From Photobacterium sp. TLY01 (GTDB lineage Bacteria > Pseudomonadota > Gammaproteobacteria > Enterobacterales > Vibrionaceae), in assembly GCF_021432065.1 (NCBI RefSeq), contig NZ_CP090364.1, positions 2,804,601 through 2,868,600 on the forward strand: 64,000 nucleotides of DNA, written 5' to 3'. A program made the translations under genes and the position numbers. The notes beneath the pieces were generated by a model that made no database searches, was not told the origin of the DNA, and saw only the letters and a list, made by a program, of their open reading frames with translations. Shown here piece by piece: positions 47,107 to 58,429 of the stretch (the stretch's first letter is position 1; the number at the start of each line of letters is the position of its first letter).

Positions 47107-48399
47107 ATGAAAAAATTGCTTCCGCTTTATCTAGGCTTAGCACTGGGTAGCCTCAGCCCATTTGCCATGGCTGACGATCTTGCCGATATCTATGAACAAG
47201 CCAAACAGAACGACCCTCAGCTGCTACGGGCCGCGGCTGATAAAGATACCGCTTTCGAAGCGATTAATTCATCCCGCAGTACACTATTGCCTCAAATCAA
47301 TCTGACTGCCGGATTGCAGGCCACCCGCCTGGACTATGATGATGAAGGTTTTACCGGTGGCCTGAGCCTGAGCCAGTCGCTGTATAACCGCGCCAGCTGG
47401 GTCAACCTGGATATCAGCGAGAAACAAGCCCGCCAAAGCGATGCCAGCTATGCCGTCGCTCAACAAAACCTGATTTTGCGGGTATCCACCGCCTATTTCT
47501 CGGTATTACGTGCGATGGACGACCTGGAATTCGTTCGCGCCGAAAAAGCCGCCGTTGGCCGCCAGCTGGAACAGACCAAACAGCGTTTTGAAGTTGGCTT
47601 GTCTGCCATCACTGACGTGCATGATGCACAGGCACAGTATGACAGCGTTCTGGCTGATGAAATCCTGAAAGAAAACGCCCTGACCAACAGCTATGAAGAA
47701 CTGCGTGAAATCACAGGTCAGGCCCATCAGGACCTGTCTGTCCTCGATACCCAACGCTTCTCTGCCAGCAGCCCGAACAATACCGTTCGTACCTTGCTTG
47801 AAAGCGCAGAAAACGAAAACCTGACACTGCTGAGTGCCCGGATTGCCCAGGACGTTGCCCGCGACCGGATTGCACTGGCTGAATCAGGGCATTTGCCGAC
47901 CCTGAGCTTTGATGCCGGCTACAGTTACAACGACATGCAGCAAGGACAAAGCAGCGATGAAGGTACCATTTCTGCAGGGATTAACCTGAATCTGCCGGTT
48001 TACACGGGTGGTCGGGTAACCTCTGAAGTGAAACAGGCCCAATACGCTTACGTCTCCTCCAGTGAGACCCTGGAAGAAACCTACCGCGGCGTCGTCAAAA
48101 ATGTGCGGGCTTTCTATAACAACATCAACGCATCGATCGGCGCGTTGAAAGCTTACCAGCAGTCGGTGATTTCTGCCCGTTCAGCCCTGGAAGCCACCGA
48201 AGCCGGTTTTGATGTCGGTACCCGGACGATTGTGGACGTGCTGGACGCCACCCGCCGTTTGTATGATGCCAACCGTCAGCTGGCCACAGCCCGCTACGAT
48301 TACATCATCAGCCAGCTGCAGCTCAAGCAGGCTGTCGGCTCGCTCAACGAACAGGACATTCTGGATGTCAACACAGGCCTGATTCCGGCCAAAAAATAA
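47107..48399 (+). CDS. tolC: Outer-membrane efflux channel TolC
   Basis: This 430-aa trimeric outer-membrane channel serves tripartite drug efflux pumps and type I secretion. The signal peptide is about residues 1-22 (MKKLLPLYLGLALGSLSPF then AMA), followed by DDLADIYEQAKQNDP, the usual mature start. Two duplicated coiled-coil halves can be seen (VAQQNLILRVSTAYFSVL and YRGVVKNVRAFYNNI), with RTIVDVLDATRRLYDANRQL near the end. It is slightly shorter than the E. coli protein, lacking its long C-terminal tail. Position opposite nudF is conserved. Confidence 0.96.
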   Translation: MKKLLPLYLGLALGSLSPFAMADDLADIYEQAKQNDPQLLRAAADKDTAFEAINSSRSTLLPQINLTAGLQATRLDYDDEGFTGGLSLSQSLYNRASWVNLDISEKQARQSDASYAVAQQNLILRVSTAYFSVLRAMDDLEFVRAEKAAVGRQLEQTKQRFEVGLSAITDVHDAQAQYDSVLADEILKENALTNSYEELREITGQAHQDLSVLDTQRFSASSPNNTVRTLLESAENENLTLLSARIAQDVARDRIALAESGHLPTLSFDAGYSYNDMQQGQSSDEGTISAGINLNLPVYTGGRVTSEVKQAQYAYVSSSETLEETYRGVVKNVRAFYNNINASIGALKAYQQSVISARSALEATEAGFDVGTRTIVDVLDATRRLYDANRQLATARYDYIISQLQLKQAVGSLNEQDILDVNTGLIPAKK

Positions 48400-48419
48400 G
48401 GTCCGATACTGCCTGAAAC

Positions 48420-48448
48420 AAAAAAAGCGCCGGCACGGCGCTTTTTTT
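48420..48448. terminator. Bidirectional terminator between tolC and hldE
   Basis: AGCGCC / GGCGCT stem with a 5-base loop, preceded by A6 or more and followed by T8. It is shared by the convergent tolC and hldE. Confidence 0.88.
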
Positions 48449-48467
48449 TGTTGTGTTGAGCAGGCTG

Positions 48468-49898
48468 TCAGCCTTTGCCACCGCGAATGGCTTCAATGAT
48501 TTCTGTCGTGGAACAGCCGTCTTCAAAGTTCAGCACACGCACTTCACCGCCATTGGCAATCACTTCCTGGCCGCCGGCAATCTGCTCTGGCTTGTAGTCA
48601 CCGCCTTTCACCAGTAAATCCGGCAGAATTTCGCTGATCAGCCGCTGAGGCGTCTCTTCAGCAAAAGGAACCACCCAATCCACTGCACCCAGTCCGGCCA
48701 GAACCGCCATACGGCGATCTTCCGGATTGACCGGACGACCCGGCCCCTTCAGGCCACGCACGGAACTGTCGGAGTTCACGGCCACAATCAGGCGATCGCC
48801 CAGTTTTGCCGCTTCCGTCAGATAGGCCACATGCCCGGCATGCAGAATGTCAAAGCAGCCATTGGTCATCACCACTTTTTCGCCGCGCGCTTTGGCTGCC
48901 AGAACTGCTTGTTTGAGCTGGCTTTCGGTCATCACGCCAAACCCACTGTCCTGGCTGCCATGCACGGCATTGGTCAGCTCTATGGTCGAGAGCGTGGACG
49001 TGCCCAGCTTGCCGACCACCACACCAGCTGCGGCATTGGCCAGCTTGCAGGCATCAGACAAAGACTTTCCGGCCGACAGCGAAGCGGCCAGTACCGAAAT
49101 CACGGTATCACCGGCACCGGTGACGTCGTAAACTTCTTTGGCCTGTGTGGGCATGTGCAGCGGCTCCTGACCTTTTTGCAGCAAGGTCATCCCATGCTCG
49201 CTTCGCGTCACCAGCAAGGCGTCCAGCTCAAACTGCTCGATCAACGCCAGACCTTTTTCCACCAGCTCTTCATCAGTTTTCGCTTTCCCGGCAACCGCTT
49301 CGAATTCAGTCAGGTTGGGAGTCAGCATTGTCGCGCCGCGATAACGCTCGAAATCTGTCCCTTTCGGATCGATCAGCACGGCAACGCCGGCACGGCGTCC
49401 CAGTTCGATCATCGCGCGGACATGTTCCAGCGCCCCTTTGGCATAGTCAGACAGGATCATTGCCTTCACATTCGGCAACGCCTGTTCCAGCCGTGGCAGA
49501 ATCAGGTCGGCATCCACATCATGGAAACCTTCTTCGAAATCCAGACGGATCAGCTGCTGCCCGCGGCTCATCACACGCAGTTTGGTGATGGTCGGATAAT
49601 CCGGCAGGGAAACAAAATCACAACGCACTTTGAGTGATGACAGCTTCTCATTGAGCGCCCGCGCAGCGTCATCAATGCCGGTCAGACCCACCAGACGGGC
49701 GTGGCCGCCCAGAGCGGCAATGTTCATGGCCACGTTGGCTGCACCGCCGGGACGCTCTTCTATCTGATCCACTTTCACAACAGGTACCGGCGCTTCCGGG
49801 GAAATCCGTCCTGTCGGGCCAGTCCAGTAGCGATCCAGCATTACATCACCCACAACCAGCACACTGGCTTGGTCATAATCAGGCAGTGTCAGTTTCAT
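48468..49898 (-). CDS. hldE: Bifunctional heptose kinase / adenylyltransferase HldE
   Basis: This 476-aa enzyme makes ADP-heptose for the LPS inner core. The N-terminal PfkB-type kinase (1-318) carries [17 protein letters not shown] and the catalytic [13 protein letters not shown]. The C-terminal nucleotidyltransferase (about 340-476) carries [16 protein letters not shown]. It is downstream of glnE on the same strand, the order seen in E. coli. Confidence 0.97.
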   Translation of the reverse strand: MKLTLPDYDQASVLVVGDVMLDRYWTGPTGRISPEAPVPVVKVDQIEERPGGAANVAMNIAALGGHARLVGLTGIDDAARALNEKLSSLKVRCDFVSLPDYPTITKLRVMSRGQQLIRLDFEEGFHDVDADLILPRLEQALPNVKAMILSDYAKGALEHVRAMIELGRRAGVAVLIDPKGTDFERYRGATMLTPNLTEFEAVAGKAKTDEELVEKGLALIEQFELDALLVTRSEHGMTLLQKGQEPLHMPTQAKEVYDVTGAGDTVISVLAASLSAGKSLSDACKLANAAAGVVVGKLGTSTLSTIELTNAVHGSQDSGFGVMTESQLKQAVLAAKARGEKVVMTNGCFDILHAGHVAYLTEAAKLGDRLIVAVNSDSSVRGLKGPGRPVNPEDRRMAVLAGLGAVDWVVPFAEETPQRLISEILPDLLVKGGDYKPEQIAGGQEVIANGGEVRVLNFEDGCSTTEIIEAIRGGKG

Positions 49899-49983
49899 TC
49901 TTCTCTCCGGAACGGTAAAAACAGCGGCATATTATCATAAAAGCCTGTACGACATACAAACAGGGCATGTCACTGGCATCAGG

Positions 49984-52854
49984 TTAACACTCGGACGCCG
50001 GGTCAGATTCAGGCCGAAAAATACTTTGCCACAGTTGCTGCACCAGCTGTCGCTCTGCCGTAAACTGGCTGTCATCGACATAAGCATCATGGCCGAGCAA
50101 GTTGAGGCGGTGAATGTCATCTCGCAACGTGCAATAGGCCTGAATCAGCGCCATCGCCTGCGCCTCATCCAATACTCCTTTAGCTGCCATGGTTTCAAAC
50201 AAACGGATATTATCAGACCAGCGGGTGAGTGCCGGCTGATCGGCACAATGGCGCAACACCAGATACTGAGTGATAAATTCAATGTCTGTAATACCGCCGG
50301 GATCCTGTTTCAGGCCAAACTGCCCCGGTTTTTTCGTGCCGAGGTGCTGACGCATTTTTTCGCGCATGTCCATGACTTCCTGACGCAACGCGCCGGCGTC
50401 ACGCGGACGGGACAGTATGTCGGCCCGGACCTGATCAAATCCCGCTCTGAGGACCGGATCGCCATACACCATACGCGCCCTGACCAGTGCCTGATGCTCC
50501 CAGGTCCAGGCTTCCTGCGCCTGATAGGCCGCAAAGGCATCCAGCGGACTGACCAGCAGCCCTGAGGCGCCAGACGGACGCAAACGCACATCAACTTCAT
50601 ACAACACACCGGATGAAGTACGGGTAGAAAATAAATGGACGATTCGCTGCGTCAGCCGCAGGTAGAACTGGCGGCCGTCAATGGCTTTATCGCCATTGGT
50701 GTACACCTCTGGCGGGCAGTCATGCAGAAAGACCAGATCCAGATCGGAACCATAGCCCAACTCCAGCCCGCCCAGCTTGCCGTAACCGATGACACCGAAC
50801 CCGGTGCTGTTGCGCTCTGCCAGATGTGACGGCTCGCCGTACTTGGCCACCATCTGTAACCAGGCCTGCTTGACCACAGCACTGATGATCGCTTCTGCCA
50901 GATAGGTCAGGTGATCGCTGACTTTCATCAGCGGCAGCACATCCGCGATGTCCGCCGCTGCAATACGCAATAACTGCGCCTGCTTAAACTGGCGGATGGC
51001 TTCCATCTGCTGCTCCATGTCCTCTTCCGGAATGCGCGCCAGGTACTCTTGCAGCTCAGGCTGATACTGATCCAAAGGCACGGGATTGTACAGGTGCTGC
51101 GGGTCGAGCAGCTCATCGAGCAAAATGGGATACTGAGCCAACTGCTCTGCCACCATAGAGCTGGCCGCACAGAGCCTGACCAGATGATCCAGCGCGCCGG
51201 GATGTTCACTCAGCAGTTCCAGATAGGTTGTCCGGGTGGCGATGCGCACAATCAGGCGGGAGACCCGCTCCAGTACCACAGGTGCATCTTCACGGGTGAC
51301 AATCCGCACCAGCACTTCCGGCATCAGACGGGCCAGAACTTCACGGCCTCTCGGCCCGATGGTGCGCTTGGCCAGTTCTGCTTTCATATGGCTCAGCACT
51401 TCGGCCTGACGGGCAGCATCCGGGGCGGCAACATCACTTAAAATAGCGGTCACCAGCTCTTCGTCCTCAATCAGGGTCCACATCTCATGATAAGGCTGCG
51501 CCGCAACGTCCTGACTGTCTTCCTCATCTGTCCCGATGATGTCTTCGAACACCTGATGAATATCGGCCATATGCTGCTGGATCTGCCGTTGCAGCCCGTC
51601 CCAGTCCGGATATCCCATCGCGGTGGCGAGCCGTATTCTGTCCAGTTCGGTATCCGGCAGGGTCTGCGTCTGTTTATCATTGATGGCCTGCAACAGGTTT
51701 TCCAGGCGGCGCAAAAAGGCATACCCCAGCTCCAGATGCTGCACCTGTGCGGCCGGCAATAATCCCAGGGCGTTAACGGCATCCAGCGTTTCCCGCAGGC
51801 CGCGATGACGCAGGCTGGGTTCTCGCCCGCCACGGATCAGCTGAAAAGACTGGGCAATAAATTCAACTTCGCGGATCCCGCCGGGGCCGAGTTTAATGTT
51901 GTTGGTCAGACCGCGACGGCGAACCTCTGAACTGATCATGGATTTCATCCGGCGCAGTGACTGTATGGCACTGAAATCAATATAGCGACGGAAGACAAAA
52001 GGACGCAGCATCTGACGCAGAGCCTGATAATGGCCGGCGCTTTCATCACCCATGACTTTGGCTTTGATCATGGCGTAGCGTTCCCACTCCCGGCCCTGCT
52101 CCTGATAATAATCTTCCAGCGCCGCATAACTCATGACCAAGGGGCCACTGTCGCCAAACGGGCGCAGGCGCATATCGACCCGATAGCAAAAGCCATCGAC
52201 TGTCTGTTGATCCAGCGCCTTGATCAATCTCTGTCCCAGACGGGTGAAAAACTGGGCGTTGGCAATGCTGCGCCGTCCGCCCTGGGTGTCGCCGTTTTCC
52301 GGATAGGTAAAAATCAGATCGATATCTGACGAGAAGTTCAGCTCACCGCCCCCCAGTTTGCCCATGCCCAGAATCAGCATTGGCTGAGCTTCGCCCTCGC
52401 CATTCACTGGCGTGCCATATTCCTGGCAACACTGCGCGTACAGCCAGTGATAGGCTTCCATGATCAGGGCTTCAGCAAGGCAGGACAGATGTGACAGGCT
52501 TTGGCTCAATGTGGCGAGGCCGGTAAAGTCGCGCCAGGCAATCCACACCATTTCACGACGACGAAAAGCACGCAACTCCCGGAGCAACACAGTCTCCTCC
52601 ACGACCGATGACAAGATCTGCCTGAGCTCAGAACGGTATTGTCCGGCACGCTCCCCTGCAGACAGGGTTTGGCTCAGCCAGGGTAGCAAGCTGCCATCCT
52701 GCACCAGAGCGCTCTGGATGAAATCACTGAGACCGAGCACGGCCTTCAGGTCCTCTTTCCTGTCCGATGGCCACTGGGCCACCACATCCGGATGCGCTTG
52801 CTGCAGCTTTTCCAGAGCCCGTTCAGCAGCGTGTTGCAAGAGTGCGTGTGTCAT
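49984..52854 (-). CDS. glnE: Glutamine synthetase adenylyltransferase / adenylyl-removing enzyme
   Basis: This 956-aa bifunctional enzyme attaches AMP to, or removes it from, glutamine synthetase in response to PII and glutamine. Two nucleotidyltransferase domains are visible: [15 protein letters not shown] (N-terminal, adenylyl-removing) and [13 protein letters not shown] (C-terminal, adenylylating), each followed by a helical domain. ATG 52854 has AAGGA upstream; the longer frame to 52941 is rejected. Confidence 0.97.
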   Translation of the reverse strand: MTHALLQHAAERALEKLQQAHPDVVAQWPSDRKEDLKAVLGLSDFIQSALVQDGSLLPWLSQTLSAGERAGQYRSELRQILSSVVEETVLLRELRAFRRREMVWIAWRDFTGLATLSQSLSHLSCLAEALIMEAYHWLYAQCCQEYGTPVNGEGEAQPMLILGMGKLGGGELNFSSDIDLIFTYPENGDTQGGRRSIANAQFFTRLGQRLIKALDQQTVDGFCYRVDMRLRPFGDSGPLVMSYAALEDYYQEQGREWERYAMIKAKVMGDESAGHYQALRQMLRPFVFRRYIDFSAIQSLRRMKSMISSEVRRRGLTNNIKLGPGGIREVEFIAQSFQLIRGGREPSLRHRGLRETLDAVNALGLLPAAQVQHLELGYAFLRRLENLLQAINDKQTQTLPDTELDRIRLATAMGYPDWDGLQRQIQQHMADIHQVFEDIIGTDEEDSQDVAAQPYHEMWTLIEDEELVTAILSDVAAPDAARQAEVLSHMKAELAKRTIGPRGREVLARLMPEVLVRIVTREDAPVVLERVSRLIVRIATRTTYLELLSEHPGALDHLVRLCAASSMVAEQLAQYPILLDELLDPQHLYNPVPLDQYQPELQEYLARIPEEDMEQQMEAIRQFKQAQLLRIAAADIADVLPLMKVSDHLTYLAEAIISAVVKQAWLQMVAKYGEPSHLAERNSTGFGVIGYGKLGGLELGYGSDLDLVFLHDCPPEVYTNGDKAIDGRQFYLRLTQRIVHLFSTRTSSGVLYEVDVRLRPSGASGLLVSPLDAFAAYQAQEAWTWEHQALVRARMVYGDPVLRAGFDQVRADILSRPRDAGALRQEVMDMREKMRQHLGTKKPGQFGLKQDPGGITDIEFITQYLVLRHCADQPALTRWSDNIRLFETMAAKGVLDEAQAMALIQAYCTLRDDIHRLNLLGHDAYVDDSQFTAERQLVQQLWQSIFRPESDPASEC

Positions 52855-53023
52855 ATCAATTCCTTGGCAATCAGTCAGGGCTGTGCGCCCTATATCACAG
52901 GCAACCACCCGAGTTCGGTCAGGTTTGTTCGTTACAACCAATAAGATAACGGATTACGACGACAACGCCCACCGGTTGGTGGGCGTCTGGATCACATCAC
53001 AGGTTGGGCACCGTCCGGCGCGA

Positions 53024-54625
53024 TCAGATGCGAAAAGCCTGAATTTTCTGCTCCAGATCGGCGGAATGGCCTTTCATGGTGTCCGCTGTTTCTGTCAGCT
53101 CAGTCACAACCACCACAGAAGCTTCCACCAGCTCTCTGACATTATTCAGATTTTGGTTCATCTCTTCCGCCACCGCGCTTTGCTGTTCCGACGCTGTGGC
53201 AATCTGGAAGTTCATGTCATTGATGCGCTGGACCTGGGTAACGATTTTATCCAGTTCTCCGCCGGCGCTGGTCACCAGATCGACCCCTTCAGCCGCCTCA
53301 ACCACACTTTGCTCCATCAGGCCAACCGCTTGCTGGGCACTGTCCTGCAACTGGCCAATCATGTCCTGAATTTCGACTGTGGCCACTTGGGTGCGCTGTG
53401 CCAGATTACGCACTTCATCGGCCACCACAGCAAAGCCTCGCCCGGCATCACCGGCCCGTGCCGCTTCAATGGCAGCATTCAAAGCCAGCAGGTTCGTCTG
53501 CTCGGAAATACCCTGAATCGTCACAATCACGCTGCCAATTTTCTCAACCCGGCTTTCGACCTGAGCAACAGCGTCCGCTGAAGCGCGGATATCCGTTGAT
53601 AACTGATCAATGGTGGCGATCGTTTTCACCACAAATTCCTGGCCCTGATGCGCCTGTCTGGCCGTCCCTTCTGTGGCGCCGGAGGCTTCACGGGCATGCT
53701 CAGCCACGGTTTGGACGGTTGAGGTCATTTCGCTCATGGCCGAAGCCAGTTGGTCAATCTCGTGGAATTCTTCCTGCGCCGACTCTTTGGTTTCCTGCAT
53801 GCTCATGGACATCACATCCGCCAGCTCATGCAGCTCTCCCGAAGCCGTGCGCTGATTCTGAATCACTTCTCTGAGCTGGATACGGGTCCGTTCCAGTTCG
53901 CGGGCCAGATCGCCGTATTCATCCTGACAGTTCATCACGATCGGCTGAGAAAGATCGCGGTTAGCCAGGCGCTTGATCGCATCGGCCAGATAGCCGGTCT
54001 GACGTAGCATCAGGCTGGCAGCGCCTAACAGCAAGACCATAAAAGCCAGGATCATCAGGGCTGTCTGCCAGGCTATCTGAACCATGTAGGCACTGTAATA
54101 ACTGTCCGCATCATCGGCAGACTGCGAAGCAACTACGAGCCAGCTCCCCAGCCCCGCCAGAGGCACGGCGTACTCGAAGCGTTTCCCGCCGTCCAGAGTC
54201 AGTGCGCGCTCACTGCTTAACTGAGACAACACAGCCCCAAGCGGCTGGCCGTCCGGGCCGGTACGGCTCAGCGCCTTGAGCTGCCCGGCATCCGGATGCC
54301 CCAGTACCTGACCACTTTCGCTATTCACCAGATAGACAAAAGCGCCGCCCGTACTTTTCTGAGCCTGAACGGCAGCCAGAGCCATCGCTTGTCCCTGCTC
54401 ACCCTGTGACAAGAGACGAGTCAGTATCGCCGCCTGTTGCTGCGCCTGCCCTTTGACCTGCTCTTTCTGAATATCAATCACCGACTGATAGAAAATACTG
54501 GCGTCCCACAATTGTTTTCCCACCAGTAAGACAGTGCTGAATACCATGAGTGCGATGAGTTTGGGAACCAGCCGGATATTACTCAGCCCTTTTTCCCAGG
54601 GTTTGAAAGCCATGTCAGCCATCAT
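53024..54625 (-). CDS. Methyl-accepting chemotaxis protein with single-Cache-type sensor
   Basis: This 533-aa chemoreceptor has membrane helices at about 22-40 and 184-207. The periplasmic part (about 45-183) includes [19 protein letters not shown] and [16 protein letters not shown], a single-Cache-like pattern. HAMP follows, then the signalling tip [20 protein letters not shown] and [18 protein letters not shown]. The start ATG 54625 has GGAGAG six bases upstream. No C-terminal pentapeptide is seen. A 16-base hairpin (AGGATC/GATCCT, 54646-54661) lies in the leader. Confidence 0.92.
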   Translation of the reverse strand: MMADMAFKPWEKGLSNIRLVPKLIALMVFSTVLLVGKQLWDASIFYQSVIDIQKEQVKGQAQQQAAILTRLLSQGEQGQAMALAAVQAQKSTGGAFVYLVNSESGQVLGHPDAGQLKALSRTGPDGQPLGAVLSQLSSERALTLDGGKRFEYAVPLAGLGSWLVVASQSADDADSYYSAYMVQIAWQTALMILAFMVLLLGAASLMLRQTGYLADAIKRLANRDLSQPIVMNCQDEYGDLARELERTRIQLREVIQNQRTASGELHELADVMSMSMQETKESAQEEFHEIDQLASAMSEMTSTVQTVAEHAREASGATEGTARQAHQGQEFVVKTIATIDQLSTDIRASADAVAQVESRVEKIGSVIVTIQGISEQTNLLALNAAIEAARAGDAGRGFAVVADEVRNLAQRTQVATVEIQDMIGQLQDSAQQAVGLMEQSVVEAAEGVDLVTSAGGELDKIVTQVQRINDMNFQIATASEQQSAVAEEMNQNLNNVRELVEASVVVVTELTETADTMKGHSADLEQKIQAFRI

Positions 54626-54858
54626 TATTATCTCTCCTTTGTCCTAGGATCTGTTGATCCTCAAGCGGTTCAGTCCTCGAACGCTTCGAATCATCGGCCT
54701 GGCTGCAAGGCGCCAGTATTGCATTAAGTGATCTGCAAACCGGCAAAAACGCAGTCTGCAGCCAGAACAGGCTTGCAATTCACTCAGCAACACCAGTAAA
54801 TTCAACTTGCCAGCGGTACCAAGTATCATATATGCCTGTATTAAATATCTGAAATTGA

Positions 54859-55650
54859 ATGATGAAAAAGATCGACGGTGTCAAACATGAACTGAATCCC
54901 ATGAGTCTGGTGGCACTTGTCTTGTCATTCGTGTCACTGGCTCTGGTCACCAGCCTGTTCTTTATTCCGCGTAACGACAGGGTGTATACGCTGTTTATCA
55001 CGATAGACACGATGATTTGTCTGTTTTTCTGGCTTCAGCTCACAGCTGATCTGCTGCGAAGCGAGAACAAAAAGGCGTTCCTGAAAACACACTGGCCCGA
55101 TTACCTGGCCAGCATCCCCATTATCGAGCCGTTACGCTTTATGCGCCTGGTGCAGATCTTCCGGGTCATACGACTGATCCGCTCCGGCCAGCAACTCCTG
55201 CGCCATATTCTGGATTACCGGCGTGAAGCCACCATCGCCACCATTCTCCTGCTCCTCACTGTACTGGTTACCGTCGGCTCCTCATTGATCCTTATCATTG
55301 AAAGTAAAGATCCCAATGCCAATATTCAGTCTGCTGATGAAGCGATCTGGTGGGTATTTGTGACCATCTCCACCGTGGGATACGGGGATCATTATCCGGT
55401 GACCACACTGGGAAAAATACTGGCAACCGTCATCATTACCTGTGGCGTGGGTCTGTTCGGTATGGTGGCCGGTTTGATCAGCTCATTTGTTTCAGATCCC
55501 AATAAGCACAAACCCTCCCCCCAGCACCATGATCACATGCACTGGGAAAAGATTCTTGATAATCAGGAGCAGTTGCTTAAGCGCATTGATGATCTGGAAC
55601 AGCGCCTGGCTGAATCCTCACAGCACGGCAAGAGAGGAAAAGAAAAATAG
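54859..55650 (+). CDS. Voltage-gated-type potassium channel
   Basis: This 263-aa inner-membrane channel has six segments. The selectivity filter TVGYGD is at 172-177. The S4 segment has basic residues at every third position (Arg93, Arg96, Gln99, Arg102, Arg105, Arg108), a complete voltage-sensor pattern. A C-terminal coiled coil (ILDNQEQLLKRIDDLEQRLA) could tetramerise it, and a His-rich stretch (QHHDHMHW) precedes it. No RCK domain. It is transcribed alone, opposite the chemoreceptor. Confidence 0.9.
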   Translation: MMKKIDGVKHELNPMSLVALVLSFVSLALVTSLFFIPRNDRVYTLFITIDTMICLFFWLQLTADLLRSENKKAFLKTHWPDYLASIPIIEPLRFMRLVQIFRVIRLIRSGQQLLRHILDYRREATIATILLLLTVLVTVGSSLILIIESKDPNANIQSADEAIWWVFVTISTVGYGDHYPVTTLGKILATVIITCGVGLFGMVAGLISSFVSDPNKHKPSPQHHDHMHWEKILDNQEQLLKRIDDLEQRLAESSQHGKRGKEK

Positions 55651-55694
55651 CACAACCGCCATTCAAACCGGTGGGCTTAGAGGAAACAACCAAA

Positions 55695-55719
55695 AACGCC
55701 TTCTGGATCAGAAGGCGTT
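55695..55719 (-). terminator. Terminator of the CYTH/CHAD gene
   Basis: AACGCCTTCTG / CAGAAGGCGTT, an 11-bp perfect stem with a 3-base loop, followed on the minus strand by T5. It lies 32 bases past the stop of the CYTH/CHAD gene; the plus-strand channel gene ends 45 bases away on the other side. Confidence 0.82.
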
Positions 55720-55751
55720 AAGGATCGGCTGTGATGACGATGAGATCAAAA

Positions 55752-57269
55752 TCAGGGCCAGTAAGGCGTCTGTGCCAATCCTATCTGACGGCTCTGATCC
55801 ATCGCATGCAGCAGGGAGTCTTCCTTGCGGTGCAGCCATTTGTCGATCTGCCTGCGGTCCTCTTCATCTTCATAATCAGGCTGAAGGGCGCGAATCGGCT
55901 CAAGCTGGCGCAGATCTTCCATGCCCTGCAAAATATCCAGCCAAGGACTGCGAAACACTTCGCGGCGCTCGTCTTCATATAAAGAAGCAAAGCACAGGCC
56001 GCCAACCAGGTTCCGCAGCAGCCTTGCCTGCTGATCGAGATAATCAGCCCGGCTGAGTGCACGCTTCTCGCTGAAGGCCTCGGCCAGCTCTTCCCAGGCT
56101 TTCGACAAGGCCGAATCGGCAAACGATTTTGCCGATGCCGCCAGCCGCTCTCGGGCTTTTTCATCCAAGAAAGGCTGCCAGCCACGGCTGAGCAACCAGC
56201 TGCTGAGGTTCAGCAGCAAATTACAGTAACGGGCGGATTTCAGCAGTCGCAGAATGTCATCCGGCTCGGGCAGCTCTTCCTGACGCTCTTTCAGCTGTTT
56301 AACCAGAGATTTACGGGCATTGAGCTTTTTCAGTGCATGACCTTTTTCGGCCAGCCAACGCTGGATCGCATCCGCTTCCTGCAACCAGTCCAACTCCCCT
56401 TCAAGCCAGGTCAGTTCCTGACGCAGCTGTGCGCTGGCCCGGCGAGGGATCATGCTGCCATACACCACCAGCGTCTGACGGATCAGGGAAATCGAATGGC
56501 TGATCTCTGTCAGTGCCGGCAGTGCCTGACGCTCGACATAGATCTGCTCATGGTAATGCCAGTGCGCCAGCGCATGCTCCATAGCAATCACTAACGCATT
56601 TTCTGATGACACATCCGCAGCCAGGGGGACATAAGACAGAGGCAGCACATCATCGCCCTGATGCCCGGCGGCAAGACGATAGCCTCGTGCCGCTTTGCTC
56701 AGGTTCCCCAACCGCATGCCGCCTTCTTCGCACAGATCGCGAGCCAGAGTAAACAAGGCCTCAGTCTGACCGGATTTCAGCTCCAGCTCCACTTCGCAAA
56801 TCGGCTCGCTGCGGTCATTGGCACGGACCTCCCCCTGATCGAAGGCCAATTCAATCTGGCTGCCATCCGGCATGGCAATCAACCACTGCTGGCGTTCAAA
56901 ATCGGTAGAGAATAAAGGTGAGATCTGGCTGGAAATTGCCGCAACATCAAAGTGCTCAGGCCAGGCGTCGCTCGGATGTAAGGTTAAATCCGGTTGCGGG
57001 CCGTTGAGTTCAGCATTGTATTCGGGGCGCTGATGCAGCCCTGCAACAACACGACCGGCTGTCTTCAGGGTCTGAATATAAACATCATCAATCCGGCGAA
57101 CCCGCAAGCCGATGTCGTGCTGACGAAGAATTTGCTCAGGGGTATCAAAGTAAATGTTACCCAGTCGTTTACTGCTTTGCTGCAAGATTTTGGCTTGAGC
57201 AATCTTCCGCAATAACTGACCCGAAAAATCCGCTGAGACGAAAAACTTCAGTTCTATCTCGGTTTCCAT
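55752..57269 (-). CDS. ygiF: CYTH-CHAD protein, putative inorganic triphosphatase (YgiF-like)
   Basis: This 505-aa cytoplasmic protein has an N-terminal CYTH tunnel domain starting with the ExExK signature (METEIELKF) and with RVRRIDDVYIQTLK and EVELELKSGQ following. The C-terminal CHAD domain (about 210-490) is helical and basic. E. coli YgiF hydrolyses inorganic triphosphate; CHAD domains bind polyphosphate. ATG 57269 has GGGAC upstream, so the open frame to 57326 is rejected. The next genes encode phosphate transport, which fits a phosphate theme. Confidence 0.92.
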   Translation of the reverse strand: METEIELKFFVSADFSGQLLRKIAQAKILQQSSKRLGNIYFDTPEQILRQHDIGLRVRRIDDVYIQTLKTAGRVVAGLHQRPEYNAELNGPQPDLTLHPSDAWPEHFDVAAISSQISPLFSTDFERQQWLIAMPDGSQIELAFDQGEVRANDRSEPICEVELELKSGQTEALFTLARDLCEEGGMRLGNLSKAARGYRLAAGHQGDDVLPLSYVPLAADVSSENALVIAMEHALAHWHYHEQIYVERQALPALTEISHSISLIRQTLVVYGSMIPRRASAQLRQELTWLEGELDWLQEADAIQRWLAEKGHALKKLNARKSLVKQLKERQEELPEPDDILRLLKSARYCNLLLNLSSWLLSRGWQPFLDEKARERLAASAKSFADSALSKAWEELAEAFSEKRALSRADYLDQQARLLRNLVGGLCFASLYEDERREVFRSPWLDILQGMEDLRQLEPIRALQPDYEDEEDRRQIDKWLHRKEDSLLHAMDQSRQIGLAQTPYWP

Positions 57270-57718
57270 AATTGTCCCTATAAACGGTAGCCAGCCAAGG
57301 ATATTGGCTAATCCGGCCTGTAGCAAGCAAGAAATCTCCAGAAATAGGCGTACAAAATGTGTTTCCCTGTACTAAGTTATACGTTAACATGCGCGCCATA
57401 GGGCCTGTTGACCTTTGGACTATTTGCTCTAATCAGTGCTGAAAAAGCGCTAATCAAGGCACGAATCATGGAGTTTAGTGCGCTAAATAAATGATGAGTA
57501 ACGCAGAGAAGCGCTTGTTCTCCTCAACCTGAAGGGGTTGTGGGGACAATTCCGGCTCGTAACGTTACCCTCTTTCTCTAGCTCTCTTCAGCCATACCAT
57601 ATCTGCCTTTTGAAAGCATAGAACTCGCCAGTGTCGGGTCGATACTCCAAAGGCAACAGGCTCTGATCCATCGCTCAAGATTTCGCCTTTATTACAGGTA
57701 TCTTTAGGTTGATCGGCT
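57270..57718. other. Divergent gap with unexplained sequence
   Basis: 449 bases between the minus-strand CYTH/CHAD gene and the plus-strand DUF47 gene. No Pho box could be found by eye. The block from about 57402 (GGCCTGTTGACCTTTGGA) to about 57520 has the look of a transposable-element end followed by short repeats of AAGCGC, but no inverted partner or transposase is present. The minus-strand open frame 57565-57786 overlaps the DUF47 start and is rejected. Confidence 0.35.
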
Positions 57719-58399
57719 ATGCCAGTAAATACAATTATGGGGCTCTTTGCTAAATCCCCAATCAAACCATTGCAACGCCATGTCACTCGTGTGAATGAAT
57801 GTTGTGAATTGCTTGTTCCGTTTTTCGAGGCGTGTCACGCCAAAGATTGGGAAAAAGCCGGACAGTATCGTGAACAGATTTCGCAGCTTGAAAAAGATGC
57901 GGATGTGCTCAAGCGTGAAATCCGTCTCAAGCTTCCTCGTGGTCTTTTCATGCCAGTCGACCGGACTGACATGCTGGATCTCCTCACTCAGCAGGACAAA
58001 CTCGCAAATCTGGCCAAAGATATTGCAGGTCGTGTCTACGGACGTCAGCTAGACATCCCTGAGAACCTTTACCAAGACTTTCTTGCCTATGTTCAACGCT
58101 GCCTTGATGCTGCCAATCAGGCCAGCCGCGTTATCCATGAACTGGATGAACTGCTGGAAACCGGTTTCAAAGGCCGTGAAGTCACCCTGGTGGCAGAAAT
58201 GATCAATCAGCTTGACGTTATCGAAGATGATACCGACAGCATGCAGGTGATCCTGCGCCAGCAACTCCGTAAGGTCGAAGACCAGTACAATCCCGTCGAT
58301 GTGATGTTTATGTATAAGATCCTCGAATGGATTGGCGGTATCGCCGACCAGGCTCAGCGTGTCGGTTCGCGACTCGAAATCATGCTATCCCGCTCATAA
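57719..58399 (+). CDS. TIGR00153/DUF47 PhoU-like protein, phosphate-transport accessory
   Basis: This 226-aa helical protein of the DUF47 family resembles PhoU and commonly precedes a Pit-type transporter gene. The start, MPVNTIMGLFAKSPIKPLQ, is close to invariant in the family. Glutamate- and aspartate-rich helices, including VIHELDELLETGF and IEDDTDSMQ, probably bind metal clusters. It may restrain or stabilise the adjacent transporter. The pit gene starts 30 bases after its stop. Confidence 0.93.
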   Translation: MPVNTIMGLFAKSPIKPLQRHVTRVNECCELLVPFFEACHAKDWEKAGQYREQISQLEKDADVLKREIRLKLPRGLFMPVDRTDMLDLLTQQDKLANLAKDIAGRVYGRQLDIPENLYQDFLAYVQRCLDAANQASRVIHELDELLETGFKGREVTLVAEMINQLDVIEDDTDSMQVILRQQLRKVEDQYNPVDVMFMYKILEWIGGIADQAQRVGSRLEIMLSRS

Positions 58400-58429
58400 C
58401 GAGCAAGGTAAATACAACAAGGTTTTACA

